From the NCBI RefSeq assembly GCF_900100195.1, contig NZ_FNES01000013.1, forward strand, positions 62,001 to 126,000: a stretch of 64,000 nucleotides of DNA. Direction: 5' to 3'. The position numbers were made by a program, and so were the translations under genes. The notes beneath the pieces were generated by a model that saw only the letters and a list, made by a program, of their open reading frames with translations, made no database searches and was not told the DNA's origin. Numbering within the stretch: position 1 is the first letter of the stretch; every line of letters begins with the position of its first letter. The DNA is from Billgrantia gudaonensis (GTDB lineage Bacteria; Pseudomonadota; Gammaproteobacteria; Pseudomonadales; Halomonadaceae). Of this stretch, positions 1-9,015 are shown piece after piece.

Positions 1-984
1 CCGGACACCCCGGACAGCGAGACTCAGAGCTTCCCGTTCCGTAACGACGAGAATCGCAGCGCCGACCTGATGCGCGACGTCATCATCACCGGCGACAGCG
101 TGTCGAGTGCCAACCGCAGCTTCGACGAGAACGGCCGCCCCCAGGTCAACATCGATCTGGACGGCACCGGCGGCACCCTGATGAACCGTGCCACGCGCAC
201 CAACATCGGCCGCAACATGGCGGTGCTGTTCATCGAGCACAAGACCCGCGAACGCACGGTGATGGAAGACGGCGAAGAAATCACCGAGCGCGAACCCTAC
301 ACCGAGCGCGGCATCATCAGCCTGGCCACCATCCAGAGCGCGCTGGGCAACAGCTTCCGCATCACCGGGCTCGACTCGCCCACCGAAGCAGCGGAGCTCG
401 CGCTGTTGCTGCGTTCCGGCTCGCTGGCCGCGCCGATCTACTTCGTGCAGGAACGCACCATCGGCCCGAGCCTGGGCGCCGAGAACATCGAGCGTGGCAT
501 CATGTCGGTGCAGATCGGTCTGCTGCTGGTGGTGGCCTTCATGCTGGTGCGCTACAAGGTGTTCGGGATTTTCGCCAACGTCGCCCTGGCACTCAACCTG
601 ACCCTGCTGGTGGCCGCCATGTCGCTGCTCGGCGCCACCCTGACCCTGCCCGGCATCGCCGGCATCGTGCTCACCCTGGGCATGGCCGTGGACGCCAACG
701 TGCTGATATTCGAGCGAATACGCGAGGAACTGCGCAACGGCCTGTCGATACAGCAGGCCATTCAGGCCGGCTACGAGCGTGCCTTCAGCTCGATCATCGA
801 TGCCAACATCACCACCCTGCTGGTAGCGGTGATTCTGTTCTCGATCGGCACCGGGCCGGTCAAGGGCTTCGCCGTGACCCTGTCGCTGGGGATTTTGACC
901 TCGCTGTTCACCGCTTTGATGGTGACTCGCGCGATGGTCAACCTCACCTACGGCGGCAAGCCGGTCAAGAAGCTCTGGATCTAA
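1..984 (+). CDS. secD: Protein translocase subunit SecD, C-terminal part (5' end outside window)
   Basis: The open frame is already running at base 1, so the N-terminal half lies outside the window; 327 residues are visible. SecD is an inner-membrane partner of SecYEG that uses the proton gradient to pull exported proteins through. The visible part holds the end of the periplasmic domain followed by a membrane block of about five segments, including the conserved [17 protein letters not shown] stretch typical of SecD transmembrane segment 4. It is followed by secF after 9 bases, the usual secDF order. Family assignment is certain; only the start is missing. Confidence 0.97.
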   Translation, partial: PDTPDSETQSFPFRNDENRSADLMRDVIITGDSVSSANRSFDENGRPQVNIDLDGTGGTLMNRATRTNIGRNMAVLFIEHKTRERTVMEDGEEITEREPYTERGIISLATIQSALGNSFRITGLDSPTEAAELALLLRSGSLAAPIYFVQERTIGPSLGAENIERGIMSVQIGLLLVVAFMLVRYKVFGIFANVALALNLTLLVAAMSLLGATLTLPGIAGIVLTLGMAVDANVLIFERIREELRNGLSIQQAIQAGYERAFSSIIDANITTLLVAVILFSIGTGPVKGFAVTLSLGILTSLFTALMVTRAMVNLTYGGKPVKKLWI

Positions 985-993
985 GAGGTGACC

Positions 994-1920
994 ATGAAGA
1001 CCCTCATCAACCGACAGTTCGATTTCATGGGCAAGCGGCGCATCGCGTTCGCCGTCTCCGCCGCAATGCTCCTGGTAGCGATCGCTTCGCTGCTGTTCCA
1101 GGGGCTCAGCCTGGGATTGGACTTCACCGGCGGAACCCTGGTGGAAGTGCGCTACTCGGCAGCACCATCGCTGGATGCCGTGCGCCAAATCCTCGAGGCT
1201 GCTGAATTCCGCGATGTTTCGGTGCAGACCTTCGGCGCTTCCACCGAGGTCTTGATCCGCCTGCAACAGGCCTTCGACCCCGACGTGGGCGAACGCGTGG
1301 TGGAGCTGCTGCGTCAGTCGGGCGACAGCGTTGAGCTGGTGCGCGCCGAGTTCGTGGGCGCCCAGGTGGGCGACCAGCTACGCGACCAGAGCGGCATGGG
1401 CCTGCTGGTGGCACTGGGCATCGTGATGCTCTACGTCGCCTTTCGCTTCCAGTACAAGTTCGCCATCGGCGCCCTGCTGGCCCTGGTGCACGACGTCATC
1501 GTCGTGGTCGGCATCTTTTCGCTGTTCCAGTTCGAGTTCGACCTCACGGTGCTCGCCGCCCTGCTGGCGGTGATCGGCTACTCGCTCAACGACACCATCG
1601 TGGTCTACGACCGCATCCGCGAGAACATCCGCAAGTCGCGCATCGACGACATGCCGACCATCTTCAACGAAGCGATCAATGCCACCCTGTCGCGCACCCT
1701 GGCAACCTCCGGCACTACCCTGCTGGTACTGCTGGCTCTGCTGCTGCTCGGTGGCGACATGATCCACTACTTCTCGGTGGCTCTGCTCGTCGGCATCGTG
1801 GTCGGCACCTTCTCCTCCATCTACGTCGCCTCGGCCCTGCTGCTGACCGTGCACCTGGAGCGCAAGGATCTGATACCGCCGCCGAAGGAAGCGGACGAGG
1901 AGGAAGAGCAGTTGCCCTGA
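994..1920 (+). CDS. secF: Protein translocase subunit SecF
   Basis: This protein of about 308 residues is the partner of SecD in the SecDF-YajC export complex. An N-terminal membrane segment is followed by the LDFTGGTLVEV stretch, a periplasmic domain, and five membrane segments with the motif NDTIVVYDRIREN. I chose ATG at 994 because AAGAGGTG sits just before it; a GTG at 988 in the same frame would add two residues. It is co-transcribed with secD. The acidic C-terminal tail is ordinary. The gene ends just before a strong hairpin shared with the opposing suhB. Confidence 0.97.
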   Translation: MKTLINRQFDFMGKRRIAFAVSAAMLLVAIASLLFQGLSLGLDFTGGTLVEVRYSAAPSLDAVRQILEAAEFRDVSVQTFGASTEVLIRLQQAFDPDVGERVVELLRQSGDSVELVRAEFVGAQVGDQLRDQSGMGLLVALGIVMLYVAFRFQYKFAIGALLALVHDVIVVVGIFSLFQFEFDLTVLAALLAVIGYSLNDTIVVYDRIRENIRKSRIDDMPTIFNEAINATLSRTLATSGTTLLVLLALLLLGGDMIHYFSVALLVGIVVGTFSSIYVASALLLTVHLERKDLIPPPKEADEEEEQLP

Positions 1921-1942
1921 CAGCTCGAAGCGACCCTGAACG

Positions 1943-1981
1943 AAAACCGCCCCCGCAGCACATCGCTGCGGGGGCGGTTTT
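1943..1981. terminator. Bidirectional intrinsic terminator between secF and suhB
   Basis: A 17-bp perfect stem (1943-1959 with 1965-1981) closes a 5-base loop. The stem is flanked by runs of A on the left and T on the right, so it can act in both directions. It sits between the convergent secF and suhB genes. Confidence 0.9.
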
Positions 1982-2010
1982 CTTTCGGCTTCCAGCTCAA
2001 GGCTGCTGGC

Positions 2011-2805
2011 TCAGAAGTGCGGCTTCAACTGCTGCACCAGCGCCTTGTAGAGCCGCGGCCCGGCGGCCATCAACGGCCCCTCCACCGTCACGCCCGGCTG
2101 ACCGTCCGGAGTACCCATCAGCGCCCCGGCCTCCTTGAGCAGCAGTGAGCCGACATGCATGTCCTGCTCCTCCAGCCCCAGTACGAAGGCGGCATCCACA
2201 TGCCCAGCGGCGAGTTCGGCGATATCCAGCAGGCCACTGCCCGAGGCAAGCATCAACTCGACCTGGGGGCCGAGCTGCTGCACCAGGGTCAGGTAGCTGG
2301 GCAGATAGCGGGTACGCAGCGATGCCTCGGGCAGGCTCATCGCCAAGCGTGCTCCACCGATCGACGTGGTCTTGGGTACGCGGATGCGCTTGCCGTTGAG
2401 CTGAGCACCGCGACCACGGCTGGCCAGGTATTCATCGTCGCTGAACGGACAGATCACCACGGCGTGTTCCGCTCGACCCTTGACCAGGCAAACGACGGAG
2501 AGCGCGAATCCGGAGGCGGCCACACCGAGGTTGGAGTAGCCGTGGAAGGGTTCGATCCGCCACAACACGTCGCGCCCTTCGCCCTCTCCCGCGCGATAGG
2601 GGGTATAGCGGCCGACCATCCCATGCTGGGGGTAGCCACGCGAGAGCTGACGGGTGATCAACGTCTCGGCGTTGCGGGCGGCTTCCTGCAACGTGCGCTG
2701 AAGATTGTGTTCTTCATGGGCATTCTCGATACGCTCGCGAATGCGCAGGAACTGTTCGGCGGCGCTGCGCGAGGCACGCAACGCAAATTGGACCATCGGA
2801 TGCAT
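2011..2805 (-). CDS. suhB: SuhB-family protein, probably catalytically inactive (Nus-factor-like)
   Basis: The 264-residue protein aligns over its full length with inositol-1-monophosphatase SuhB: same length, MHPM start, YPQH at 58-61, GRGAQLNG and the C-terminal AGHVDAAF block. The metal and catalytic motifs are gone, however. The usual DPLDGTTNF is EPFHGYSNL (85-93), so two metal-binding aspartates are Glu85 and His88. The usual EE pair near residue 67 is RYT, and the WD motif near the C-terminus is QD. In E. coli SuhB also serves, independently of catalysis, in the rRNA antitermination complex; I infer that this role is what is kept here. It is divergent from trmJ as in enterics and pseudomonads. 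Confidence 0.88.
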   Translation of the reverse strand: MHPMVQFALRASRSAAEQFLRIRERIENAHEEHNLQRTLQEAARNAETLITRQLSRGYPQHGMVGRYTPYRAGEGEGRDVLWRIEPFHGYSNLGVAASGFALSVVCLVKGRAEHAVVICPFSDDEYLASRGRGAQLNGKRIRVPKTTSIGGARLAMSLPEASLRTRYLPSYLTLVQQLGPQVELMLASGSGLLDIAELAAGHVDAAFVLGLEEQDMHVGSLLLKEAGALMGTPDGQPGVTVEGPLMAAGPRLYKALVQQLKPHF

Positions 2806-2909
2806 GATCGGGCCTTGGGTACTCGGTGGTGTTAAAGAACGGGACGTTCGCTCGGAACGATGGCGCGAATCCTAGCAGAAGCGGGCGGGGCACGCCATCG
2901 GACCCGTCA

Positions 2910-2979
2910 CCCGTAGCCCGTAGCCCGTAGCCCGTAGCCCGTAGCCCGTAGCCCGTAGCCCGTAGCCCGTAGCCCGTAG
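2910..2979. repeat. Ten tandem copies of the heptamer CCCGTAG
   Basis: Ten perfect head-to-tail copies of CCCGTAG fill 2910-2979, with a decayed copy just before (2903-2909). The array lies in the shared upstream region of the divergent suhB and trmJ. Its right edge is 9 bases from TAGACT (2989-2994), a plausible trmJ -10 box, so the -35 region of that promoter would fall inside the array. Unit length is not a multiple of three and the array shows no sign of being translated. Confidence 0.95.
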
Positions 2980-3030
2980 CCAGCATGCTAGACTCTTGTC
3001 CCTTCATTCATCGCTGCAGGGGCTTTCACC

Positions 3031-3789
3031 ATGCTCGAGCGCATCCGCATCGTCCTGATCGGCACCAGCCATCCCGGCAACATTGGCGCCACGGCGCGGG
3101 CCATGCACAACATGGGGCTTTCCGATCTGGCGCTGGTAGCGCCGCGCTGCGAGCCGCTCACTGCCGACAGCATCTCGCGCGCCTCGGGTGCCGACCACCT
3201 GGTGCACGCCGCCCGCGTGCACGATACCCTGGACGCGGCGATAGCCGACTGTACCCTGGCCGTGGGGGCCAGCGCTCGCTCGCGCACCCTGCCCTGGCCG
3301 ATGCTAACGCCGCGCGAACTCGGTGCGCGTCTGCCCGAGGAATTGGCCAGCGATGACGCCCGGGTAGCGCTGGTGCTCGGTCGTGAGGACAGCGGCCTCA
3401 CCAACGCCGAGCTGCAGCGCTGCCACGCCCACGTGCACATCCCCACCAACCCGGACTTCAGCTCGCTCAACCTCGCTGCAGCGGTGCAGGTGCTCGCCTA
3501 CGAGTGTCGCCAGGCGTGGCTCGACAGCGCCACGACCGCCGTCTCGCCCGAGGAGTCGCCCAGTCTGGCGAGTCACGACGAGCTCGAACGCTATTTCGAG
3601 CATCTCGAGCGCACCCTGATCGCCATCGGATTCCATGACCCGAAAACGCCCCGCCAGTTGATGGCACGGCTGCGCCGCTTCACCCTACGCGCCCGTCCCG
3701 AGCGCCTGGAGATCAACATCCTGCGTGGCATTCTCACCGCCACCGAACAGCAGGCCGACGCCCAGCGCACCAGCGATAGCGGGGAGTGA
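3031..3789 (+). CDS. trmJ: tRNA (cytidine/uridine-2'-O)-methyltransferase TrmJ
   Basis: The 252-residue protein belongs to the SPOUT class that methylates the ribose of position 32 in tRNA. The N-terminus (LIGTSHPGNIGATARAM) and the knotted SAM-binding region (LVLGREDSGLTNAEL and IPTNPDFSSLNLAAAVQVL, about residues 112-155) are clear. A C-terminal helical extension follows, as in E. coli TrmJ. It is divergent from suhB, an old neighbour pair, with the heptamer array between them, and cysE follows 109 bases downstream. Confidence 0.95.
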   Translation: MLERIRIVLIGTSHPGNIGATARAMHNMGLSDLALVAPRCEPLTADSISRASGADHLVHAARVHDTLDAAIADCTLAVGASARSRTLPWPMLTPRELGARLPEELASDDARVALVLGREDSGLTNAELQRCHAHVHIPTNPDFSSLNLAAAVQVLAYECRQAWLDSATTAVSPEESPSLASHDELERYFEHLERTLIAIGFHDPKTPRQLMARLRRFTLRARPERLEINILRGILTATEQQADAQRTSDSGE

Positions 3790-3898
3790 TGTCCGCCGAG
3801 CGCTTGAAGCGGCCTGGTGCCGCCCCCAATAATGGGAAGACGATTCCCGGTGGCGTCTGCCGAGCACCCCGCCACCCCCTGCCACACAGGACCGTCGC

Positions 3899-4777
3899 AT
3901 GTTTCAACGCCTTCGCGAGGACATCAACAGCGTATTCGCCCGCGACCCGGCGGCACGCAACTTCCTGGAAGTGCTGACCAACTATCCGGGCCTGCATGCG
4001 CTGCTGATCCATCGTCTGAGCCACTGGCTATGGCAAAAGAACCTCAAGTGGCTGGCACGCACGCTCTCCACCTTCGCCCGCTGGCTCACCGGAGTGGAGA
4101 TCCACCCGGGTGCGACGATCGGACGGCGTTTCTTCATCGACCACGGCATGGGCGTGGTGATCGGCGAAACCGCCGAGGTGGGCGACGACGTCACCCTCTA
4201 CCAGAGCGTCACGCTGGGCGGTACCAGCTGGAACAAGGGCAAGCGTCATCCAACCCTGGAGGACGGCGTCATCGTAGGGGCTGGCGCCAAGATCCTCGGC
4301 CCCTTCACGGTGGGCGCCGGGGCCAAGATCGGCTCCAACGCCGTGGTCACCAAGGAGGTTCCCGCCGGGGCCACGGTGGTGGGCATTCCCGGCAAGATCG
4401 TCAAGCGCGACGACCCCGATGCCGCCGAAGCGCTGGCCGTGGATCCCGAGCGGCGCGAGGCCATGCGCCGCAAGTTCGGCTTCGATGCCTACGGGGTCAG
4501 CGAGGACATGCCCGACCCGGTGGCGCGCTCGATCCAGGCCATGCTCGACCACATGCATGCCGTGGACGAGCGCATCGAACGCATGTGCCAGACCCTGCGC
4601 AAGCTCGACGCCGGCTACCGCGATGGCCGCCTGCCTGAGCTGCGCGACGAGGACTTCGCCGAGATACTCGCCGATGTGGAGAGCTGCTGCGGCCCCACCC
4701 ATCGCGATGACGACGAGGAAAACGCCTCTGCCGAGCGCGGCGAGACGTCGCAGGGCGGCCCGCGGGAGAATGGTTGA
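3899..4777 (+). CDS. cysE: Serine O-acetyltransferase CysE (short N-terminal type)
   Basis: The enzyme transfers acetyl from acetyl-CoA to L-serine, the committed step of cysteine synthesis. The left-handed beta-helix region is clear ([19 protein letters not shown], then repeated GA.I/GSN.VV hexapeptides and [11 protein letters not shown]). The N-terminal domain is short compared with the E. coli enzyme, and the 292-residue length comes from a long acidic C-terminal tail. It lies directly upstream of iscR-iscS, an arrangement known from Azotobacter and relatives, where it feeds cysteine to the desulfurase. Confidence 0.93.
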   Translation: MFQRLREDINSVFARDPAARNFLEVLTNYPGLHALLIHRLSHWLWQKNLKWLARTLSTFARWLTGVEIHPGATIGRRFFIDHGMGVVIGETAEVGDDVTLYQSVTLGGTSWNKGKRHPTLEDGVIVGAGAKILGPFTVGAGAKIGSNAVVTKEVPAGATVVGIPGKIVKRDDPDAAEALAVDPERREAMRRKFGFDAYGVSEDMPDPVARSIQAMLDHMHAVDERIERMCQTLRKLDAGYRDGRLPELRDEDFAEILADVESCCGPTHRDDDEENASAERGETSQGGPRENG

Positions 4778-4803
4778 CCGCCGTACTGGGTCTTTACCAT
4801 AAT
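4774..4803 (+). promoter_or_regulatory. Candidate isc operon promoter
   Basis: TTGACC at 4774-4779 and CATAAT at 4798-4803 are 18 bp apart, 107 bases upstream of iscR; the -35 box overlaps the cysE stop codon. I found no convincing IscR operator, so autoregulation is assumed from the family and not seen. Confidence 0.45.
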
Positions 4804-4910
4804 GATCGTTCGACTCCCGTGGCCCTGCCGTCGGTGGTGGCTTGAACGCCCACCGGGCGACGGTCTGCCCGCCGCCGAGGTAAGCCAGCTATGCATTCGA
4901 CGAGCCCACC

Positions 4911-5384
4911 ATGCGTTTGACCACCAAGGGACGCTACGCCGTCACTGCCATGCTCGACCTGGCCCTGCATGTCGACAAGGGGCCCACCAGCCTGGCCGAT
5001 ATTTCCCGACGTCAGGAGATATCGTTGCCTTACCTGGAGCAGCTCTTCGCCCGCCTGCGCCGCGCGGAACTGGTCAAGAGCGTGCGTGGCCCCGGAGGCG
5101 GCTATCTGCTCGGTGCGCTGCCCGACGAGATCTCGGTGTCGCGGGTCATCGACGCCGTCGACGAATCGGTGGATGCCACGCGCTGTCAGGGCTTGTCCGA
5201 TTGCCAGCAGGGCGACACCTGCCTGACTCACCACCTGTGGTGCGACCTCTCCGAGCAGATCCGCGGCTTTCTCGACGGCATCACCCTGGGGCAGTTGGTC
5301 GCCAGCGGAGAGGTGCAGCGCATCGCGGCGCGTCAACGCAGCACCCGCACCGCCGACACCATCGCCACCACCAGCTCGCCCTGA
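4911..5384 (+). CDS. iscR: Iron-sulfur cluster assembly regulator IscR
   Basis: The 157-residue Rrf2-family transcription factor has an N-terminal winged helix ([18 protein letters not shown]) and the three cluster-binding cysteines in [13 protein letters not shown] (about 92-104), followed by His. IscR senses the Fe-S status of the cell and represses or activates Fe-S genes. It heads iscR-iscS-iscA, with 46 bases to iscS. Confidence 0.96.
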   Translation: MRLTTKGRYAVTAMLDLALHVDKGPTSLADISRRQEISLPYLEQLFARLRRAELVKSVRGPGGGYLLGALPDEISVSRVIDAVDESVDATRCQGLSDCQQGDTCLTHHLWCDLSEQIRGFLDGITLGQLVASGEVQRIAARQRSTRTADTIATTSSP

Positions 5385-5430
5385 CGCCGCCCCGCCCCTG
5401 GACACTCAGCATGGAGACGCCCGCGAGCCC

Positions 5431-6579
5431 ATGAGCGCCCTCGTCTATCTCGACTATGCCGCCACCACCCCGGTCGACCCGCGCGTGGCCGAGGCGATGA
5501 GCCGTCACCTCACTCTGGACGGCATCTTCGCCAATCCCGCGTCGCGCAGCCACATGCTAGGCTGGCAGGCGGAGCAGGTGGTGGAGAGTGCACGTCGCCA
5601 GGTCGCCGACGCCATCGGCGCCGACCCGCGCGAGATCGTCTGGACGAGCGGCGCCACCGAAGCCGACAACCTGGCGCTGACCGGTTTTCTGCGCGCCAAT
5701 CGCGGCCGCGGCCGCCACCTGGTGACCTCCGTCGTCGAGCACAAGGCCGTGGTCGACACCGCCGCGGCGCTGGAGAGCGAGGGCTACGAGGTCACCTGGC
5801 TCACTCCCGGCCGAGACGGACGCGTCACCCCCGAGCAGTTGGGCGAGGCGCTACGCCCCGATACCGTGCTGGTCTCGCTGATGGCGGTGAACAACGAGCT
5901 GGGCTGCATACACGACCTGGCGGCACTCGCCGAAGTCGCCCACGCCGGCGGCGCCGCCTTCCACGTCGATGCCGCTCAGGCAGTGGGACGCATTCCACTC
6001 GACGTCGAACGGCTCGGCATCGATCTACTGTCGCTCTCCGGCCACAAGCTCTACGGCCCCAAGGGCATCGGCGCGCTCTACGTGCGGCGCAGCCCCGATC
6101 TTCGCCTGGAAGCACTGATTCACGGCGGCGGACACGAACGCGGCATGCGCTCCGGCACCCTGCCCACCCACCAGATCGCGGGCATGGGCGAAGCCATTGC
6201 CTTGACCGTCGCCGAAGGTGAAGCCGACCAGGCACGCATCACCGCGCTGCGCGACCGCCTGCTCGCCGGTCTCTCCGACCTCGACGGCATCCACCGCAAC
6301 ACCGACCTCGCAGTGGCGGTCCCCAACATTCTCAACCTCGCCTTCGAGGGCGTGGATGGCGAATCGCTGCTCATGGCGCTGCGCGACGTTGCCCTTTCCA
6401 CCGGCTCGGCTTGCAACTCAGCGAGCGTCGAGCCGTCCTACGTGTTGAAGGGTATCGGCGTGCCGCGCTCTCTGGCGCTGGCCTCGCTGCGCTTCAGCTT
6501 CGGTCGCTTCACCACCGAGGCGGACATCGACCAGGCGCTGGCTTCGCTGCATCACGCCCTCACCGGCCTGCGGCGCTAG
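5431..6579 (+). CDS. iscS: Cysteine desulfurase IscS, lacking the usual C-terminal tail
   Basis: This PLP enzyme takes sulfur from cysteine for Fe-S clusters and thio-modified tRNA. Lys206 (SGHKLYGPKG) holds PLP and Cys328 (STGSACNSASVEPS) carries the persulfide; both sit at the same residue numbers as in E. coli. The protein is 382 residues and stops at HHALTGLRR, so the last 20 or so residues of E. coli IscS, which contribute to docking the IscU scaffold, are absent. No iscU, hscB, hscA or fdx follows. iscA comes next after 31 bases. Confidence 0.93.
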   Translation: MSALVYLDYAATTPVDPRVAEAMSRHLTLDGIFANPASRSHMLGWQAEQVVESARRQVADAIGADPREIVWTSGATEADNLALTGFLRANRGRGRHLVTSVVEHKAVVDTAAALESEGYEVTWLTPGRDGRVTPEQLGEALRPDTVLVSLMAVNNELGCIHDLAALAEVAHAGGAAFHVDAAQAVGRIPLDVERLGIDLLSLSGHKLYGPKGIGALYVRRSPDLRLEALIHGGGHERGMRSGTLPTHQIAGMGEAIALTVAEGEADQARITALRDRLLAGLSDLDGIHRNTDLAVAVPNILNLAFEGVDGESLLMALRDVALSTGSACNSASVEPSYVLKGIGVPRSLALASLRFSFGRFTTEADIDQALASLHHALTGLRR

Positions 6580-6610
6580 CCGCTCCACCCACCCTTGCAG
6601 GAGAACCACC

Positions 6611-6937
6611 ATGGCACACCTTTCGATCACCGATGCCGCTGCCGAGCAGATCCGCCGGGTGCTCGAGGAGCGCGGCCACGGCCTGGGCCTGCGGGTCTCG
6701 GTCAAGCCCAGCGGTTGTTCCGGCTACAGCTACGTGCTCGACTTCGCCGACGAGTCGGCCGATGACGACGTCGCCTTCCAGGAGCGCGGCGTGACCGTCT
6801 ACGTCGCCCCCGATGCCTTGGAAATGCTCGACGGCAGCGAGGTCGACTACGTCAACGAAGGGCTCAACCGCTTCTTCCGCTTCAACAACCCCAACGTCAA
6901 GGACCAGTGTGGGTGCGGCGAGAGCTTCAGCGTCTGA
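6611..6937 (+). CDS. iscA: A-type iron-sulfur carrier IscA
   Basis: The 108-residue protein has the three invariant cysteines Cys36 (KPSGCSGYSY), Cys100 and Cys102 (DQCGCGESF). A-type carriers receive and pass on Fe-S clusters or iron. The sequence is nearer to IscA than to SufA or ErpA by its ending NPNVKDQCGCGESF. An AGGAGAA ribosome site lies before the start. It ends the reduced isc operon. Confidence 0.93.
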   Translation: MAHLSITDAAAEQIRRVLEERGHGLGLRVSVKPSGCSGYSYVLDFADESADDDVAFQERGVTVYVAPDALEMLDGSEVDYVNEGLNRFFRFNNPNVKDQCGCGESFSV

Positions 6938-6944
6938 AGCAGCA

Positions 6945-7073
6945 CTGCACAAGTGTCTGCGCGGGCAAATCGCTGCGTTGCGCGCGGCGCGACATCCTCA
7001 CCTAGTACCGCATAGGCTCCGGTGTCTGCGCTGCGTGCGCCTGGCGCTTCACTCCGCTCGCCGACTTGTGCAG
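6945..7073. repeat. 129-bp palindromic element with 10-bp terminal inverted repeats
   Basis: The ends are CTGCACAAGT (6945-6954) and ACTTGTGCAG (7064-7073), a perfect inverted pair. The interior is also an imperfect palindrome around CCTAGTACCGCATAGG. It fills most of the 344-base gap between iscA and ndk, begins 7 bases after the iscA stop, and contains no credible gene. It looks like a small non-autonomous mobile repeat or a REP-type 3' element. Confidence 0.7.
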
Positions 7074-7097
7074 CGTTTCTTTCCACTGGAGCAACGA

Positions 7098-7127
7098 TTG
7101 TTCAACGCCCGTCAGGAGCGTTATACT
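7098..7127 (+). promoter_or_regulatory. Candidate ndk promoter
   Basis: TATACT (7122-7127) lies 18 bp after TTGTTC (7098-7103), just downstream of the palindromic element. The leader to ndk would be about 150 bases; I see no riboswitch-like structure in it. Confidence 0.45.
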
Positions 7128-7281
7128 TTGCGTCCACTGCATTTGCGCTGAACCGTCTGCGCCGATCGTCTGGCGGTCGACGCCAACGCATCTTCTTCGA
7201 AGCGCCGCGCCTGCCGACTCCTCGCGAGTTTCGGCAAACGCGGCGCTATCCTCATCTGCACCGTCCACGGAGAGTACGCCC

Positions 7282-7710
7282 ATGGCAACCGAACGCACCC
7301 TGTCCATCATCAAGCCCGACGCCGTCGCCAAGAACGTGATCGGCGAGATCGAGAGCCGTTTCGAGAAGGGCGGGCTGGCCATCGTCGCCGCCAAGATGCT
7401 GCACCTGTCTCGCGAGCAGGCGGAAGGCTTCTACGCCGAGCACAAGGAGCGCCCCTTCTTCAACGACCTCGTCGGCTTCATGACCTCCGGTCCGGTGGTG
7501 GTGCAGGTGCTGGAAGGCGAAAACGCCATTGCCGCCAACCGTGAGCTGATGGGCGCCACCAACCCCAAGGAAGCCGCGCCGGGCACCATCCGCGCCGACT
7601 TCGCCGAAACCATCGATGCCAACGCGGTGCACGGTTCGGACTCTCCCGAGTCGGCCGCACGCGAGATCGCTTATTTCTTCGAAGAGAACGAAATCTGTCC
7701 TCGCGGCTGA
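7282..7710 (+). CDS. ndk: Nucleoside diphosphate kinase
   Basis: The 142-residue enzyme passes phosphate from ATP to nucleoside diphosphates through a phosphohistidine, found here in [12 protein letters not shown] near residue 117. The N-terminus [12 protein letters not shown] is diagnostic. The frame is open further upstream, but [14 protein letters not shown] with AGAGTACGCC before it is the family start. It sits between iscA and rlmN, as in many gammaproteobacteria. Confidence 0.97.
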   Translation: MATERTLSIIKPDAVAKNVIGEIESRFEKGGLAIVAAKMLHLSREQAEGFYAEHKERPFFNDLVGFMTSGPVVVQVLEGENAIAANRELMGATNPKEAAPGTIRADFAETIDANAVHGSDSPESAAREIAYFFEENEICPRG

Positions 7711-7721
7711 ATGCCTCTCTC

Positions 7722-7741
7722 GCGGGGGCCATGACCCCCGC
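7722..7741 (+). terminator. Hairpin after ndk
   Basis: A 7-bp GC stem (7722-7728 with 7735-7741) closes a 6-base loop 11 bases after the ndk stop. There is no T run, so it may only slow or protect the transcript. Confidence 0.4.
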
Positions 7742-7768
7742 CTCCAGCCCAACCCGTAGCGTGACGCC

Positions 7769-8896
7769 ATGACCGCTGATACCGCCCCCCAGAAAACCAA
7801 CCTGCTCGGTCTCTCCCGCGATGCGATGGAAGCCTTCTTCCTGTCGCTCGGCGAAAAGAAGTTCCGCGCCGCCCAGGTGATGAAGTGGATCCACCACGAG
7901 GGATGCGACGACTTCGCGGCCATGACCAACCTCTCCAAGGCGCTGCGCGAGCGCCTGGCCGAGGTGGCCGAGATCCGCGGTCCCGGGGTCGTCTACGAAG
8001 GCACCTCCAGCGACGGTACGCGCAAGTGGGTGCTGGAAGTGGGAGACGGCAGCTACGTCGAGACGGTGCTGATTCCCGCCGACGACGGCAAGCGCCGCAC
8101 CCTGTGCGTCTCGTCTCAGGTCGGCTGCTCGCTCGACTGCAGCTTCTGCTCCACCGGCAAGCAAGGCTTCCAGCGCAACCTCTCCGCCGCCGAGATCATC
8201 GGCCAGGTGTGGGTGGCCCAGCGCAGCGTCGGACCGCGCAAGGACACCGCCAACCGCCCGGTGACCAACGTGGTGATGATGGGCATGGGCGAGCCGCTGA
8301 TGAACTACGACAACGTCGTGCCGGCGATGAAGCTGATGCTCGACGACAACGGCTACGGGCTCTCCAAGCGCCGCGTCACCCTCTCCACCTCCGGGGTGGT
8401 GCCGATGCTGGACAAGCTCGGCGACGAGCTCGACGTGAGCCTGGCCATCTCGCTGCACGCCGCCAACGACACGCTGCGCAACGAGCTGGTGCCGCTCAAC
8501 CGCAAGTACAATATTCGTACCCTGCTCGACGCCTGCCAGCGCTATCTCGCCAAGTGCGACGACACGCGCATGGTCACCATCGAGTACACCCTGATCAAGG
8601 ACGTCAACGATCAGCAGGTGCACGCCCGGGAGCTCGCCGAGCTGCTGCACGAGCTGCCGTGCAAGATCAACCTCATCCCCTTCAACCCGTTCCCCCACTC
8701 GGGGTACGAGAAACCGTCACGCAACCAGGCAATGCGCTTTCAGCAGTGGCTGTATGAACTCGGCTACACGGCACCGATCCGTACCACCCGCGGCGACGAT
8801 ATCGACGCCGCCTGCGGCCAGTTGGTGGGGCGGGTGAAGGACCGCACGCGCCGCCACGAACGCTACATCCGCTCGATCCAGATCGATGCCGACTGA
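7769..8896 (+). CDS. rlmN: Dual-specificity 23S rRNA/tRNA adenine C2-methyltransferase RlmN
   Basis: This 375-residue radical-SAM enzyme methylates C2 of A2503 in 23S rRNA and A37 of some tRNAs. Cys120, Cys124 and Cys127 (CSLDCSFC) bind the 4Fe-4S cluster. The [12 protein letters not shown] loop and the late CGQL cysteine, which becomes methylated in the mechanism, are present. It leads into pilF-rodZ-ispG-hisS, the standard block. Confidence 0.97.
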   Translation: MTADTAPQKTNLLGLSRDAMEAFFLSLGEKKFRAAQVMKWIHHEGCDDFAAMTNLSKALRERLAEVAEIRGPGVVYEGTSSDGTRKWVLEVGDGSYVETVLIPADDGKRRTLCVSSQVGCSLDCSFCSTGKQGFQRNLSAAEIIGQVWVAQRSVGPRKDTANRPVTNVVMMGMGEPLMNYDNVVPAMKLMLDDNGYGLSKRRVTLSTSGVVPMLDKLGDELDVSLAISLHAANDTLRNELVPLNRKYNIRTLLDACQRYLAKCDDTRMVTIEYTLIKDVNDQQVHARELAELLHELPCKINLIPFNPFPHSGYEKPSRNQAMRFQQWLYELGYTAPIRTTRGDDIDAACGQLVGRVKDRTRRHERYIRSIQIDAD

Positions 8897-9015
8897 ACCG
8901 TGCCCGCCTTGACTTCAGTCCGGCACGGCGCTTTGATGGACAGGCTTTTCGCCACGGTCGGCCTGCATCTCGATGTCAGCGCCACCGGTCCGTTGCACCC
9001 CTTGAAGAGGATGCC

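Noticed and set aside
2910..2979. Possible CRISPR array
   Set aside because: The units are 7 bp, identical and without spacers, and no cas gene is present; it is a simple tandem repeat.
8898..8928. Terminator after rlmN
   Set aside because: CCGTGCC and GGCACGG can pair but the loop is 17 bases and no T run follows; too weak to list.
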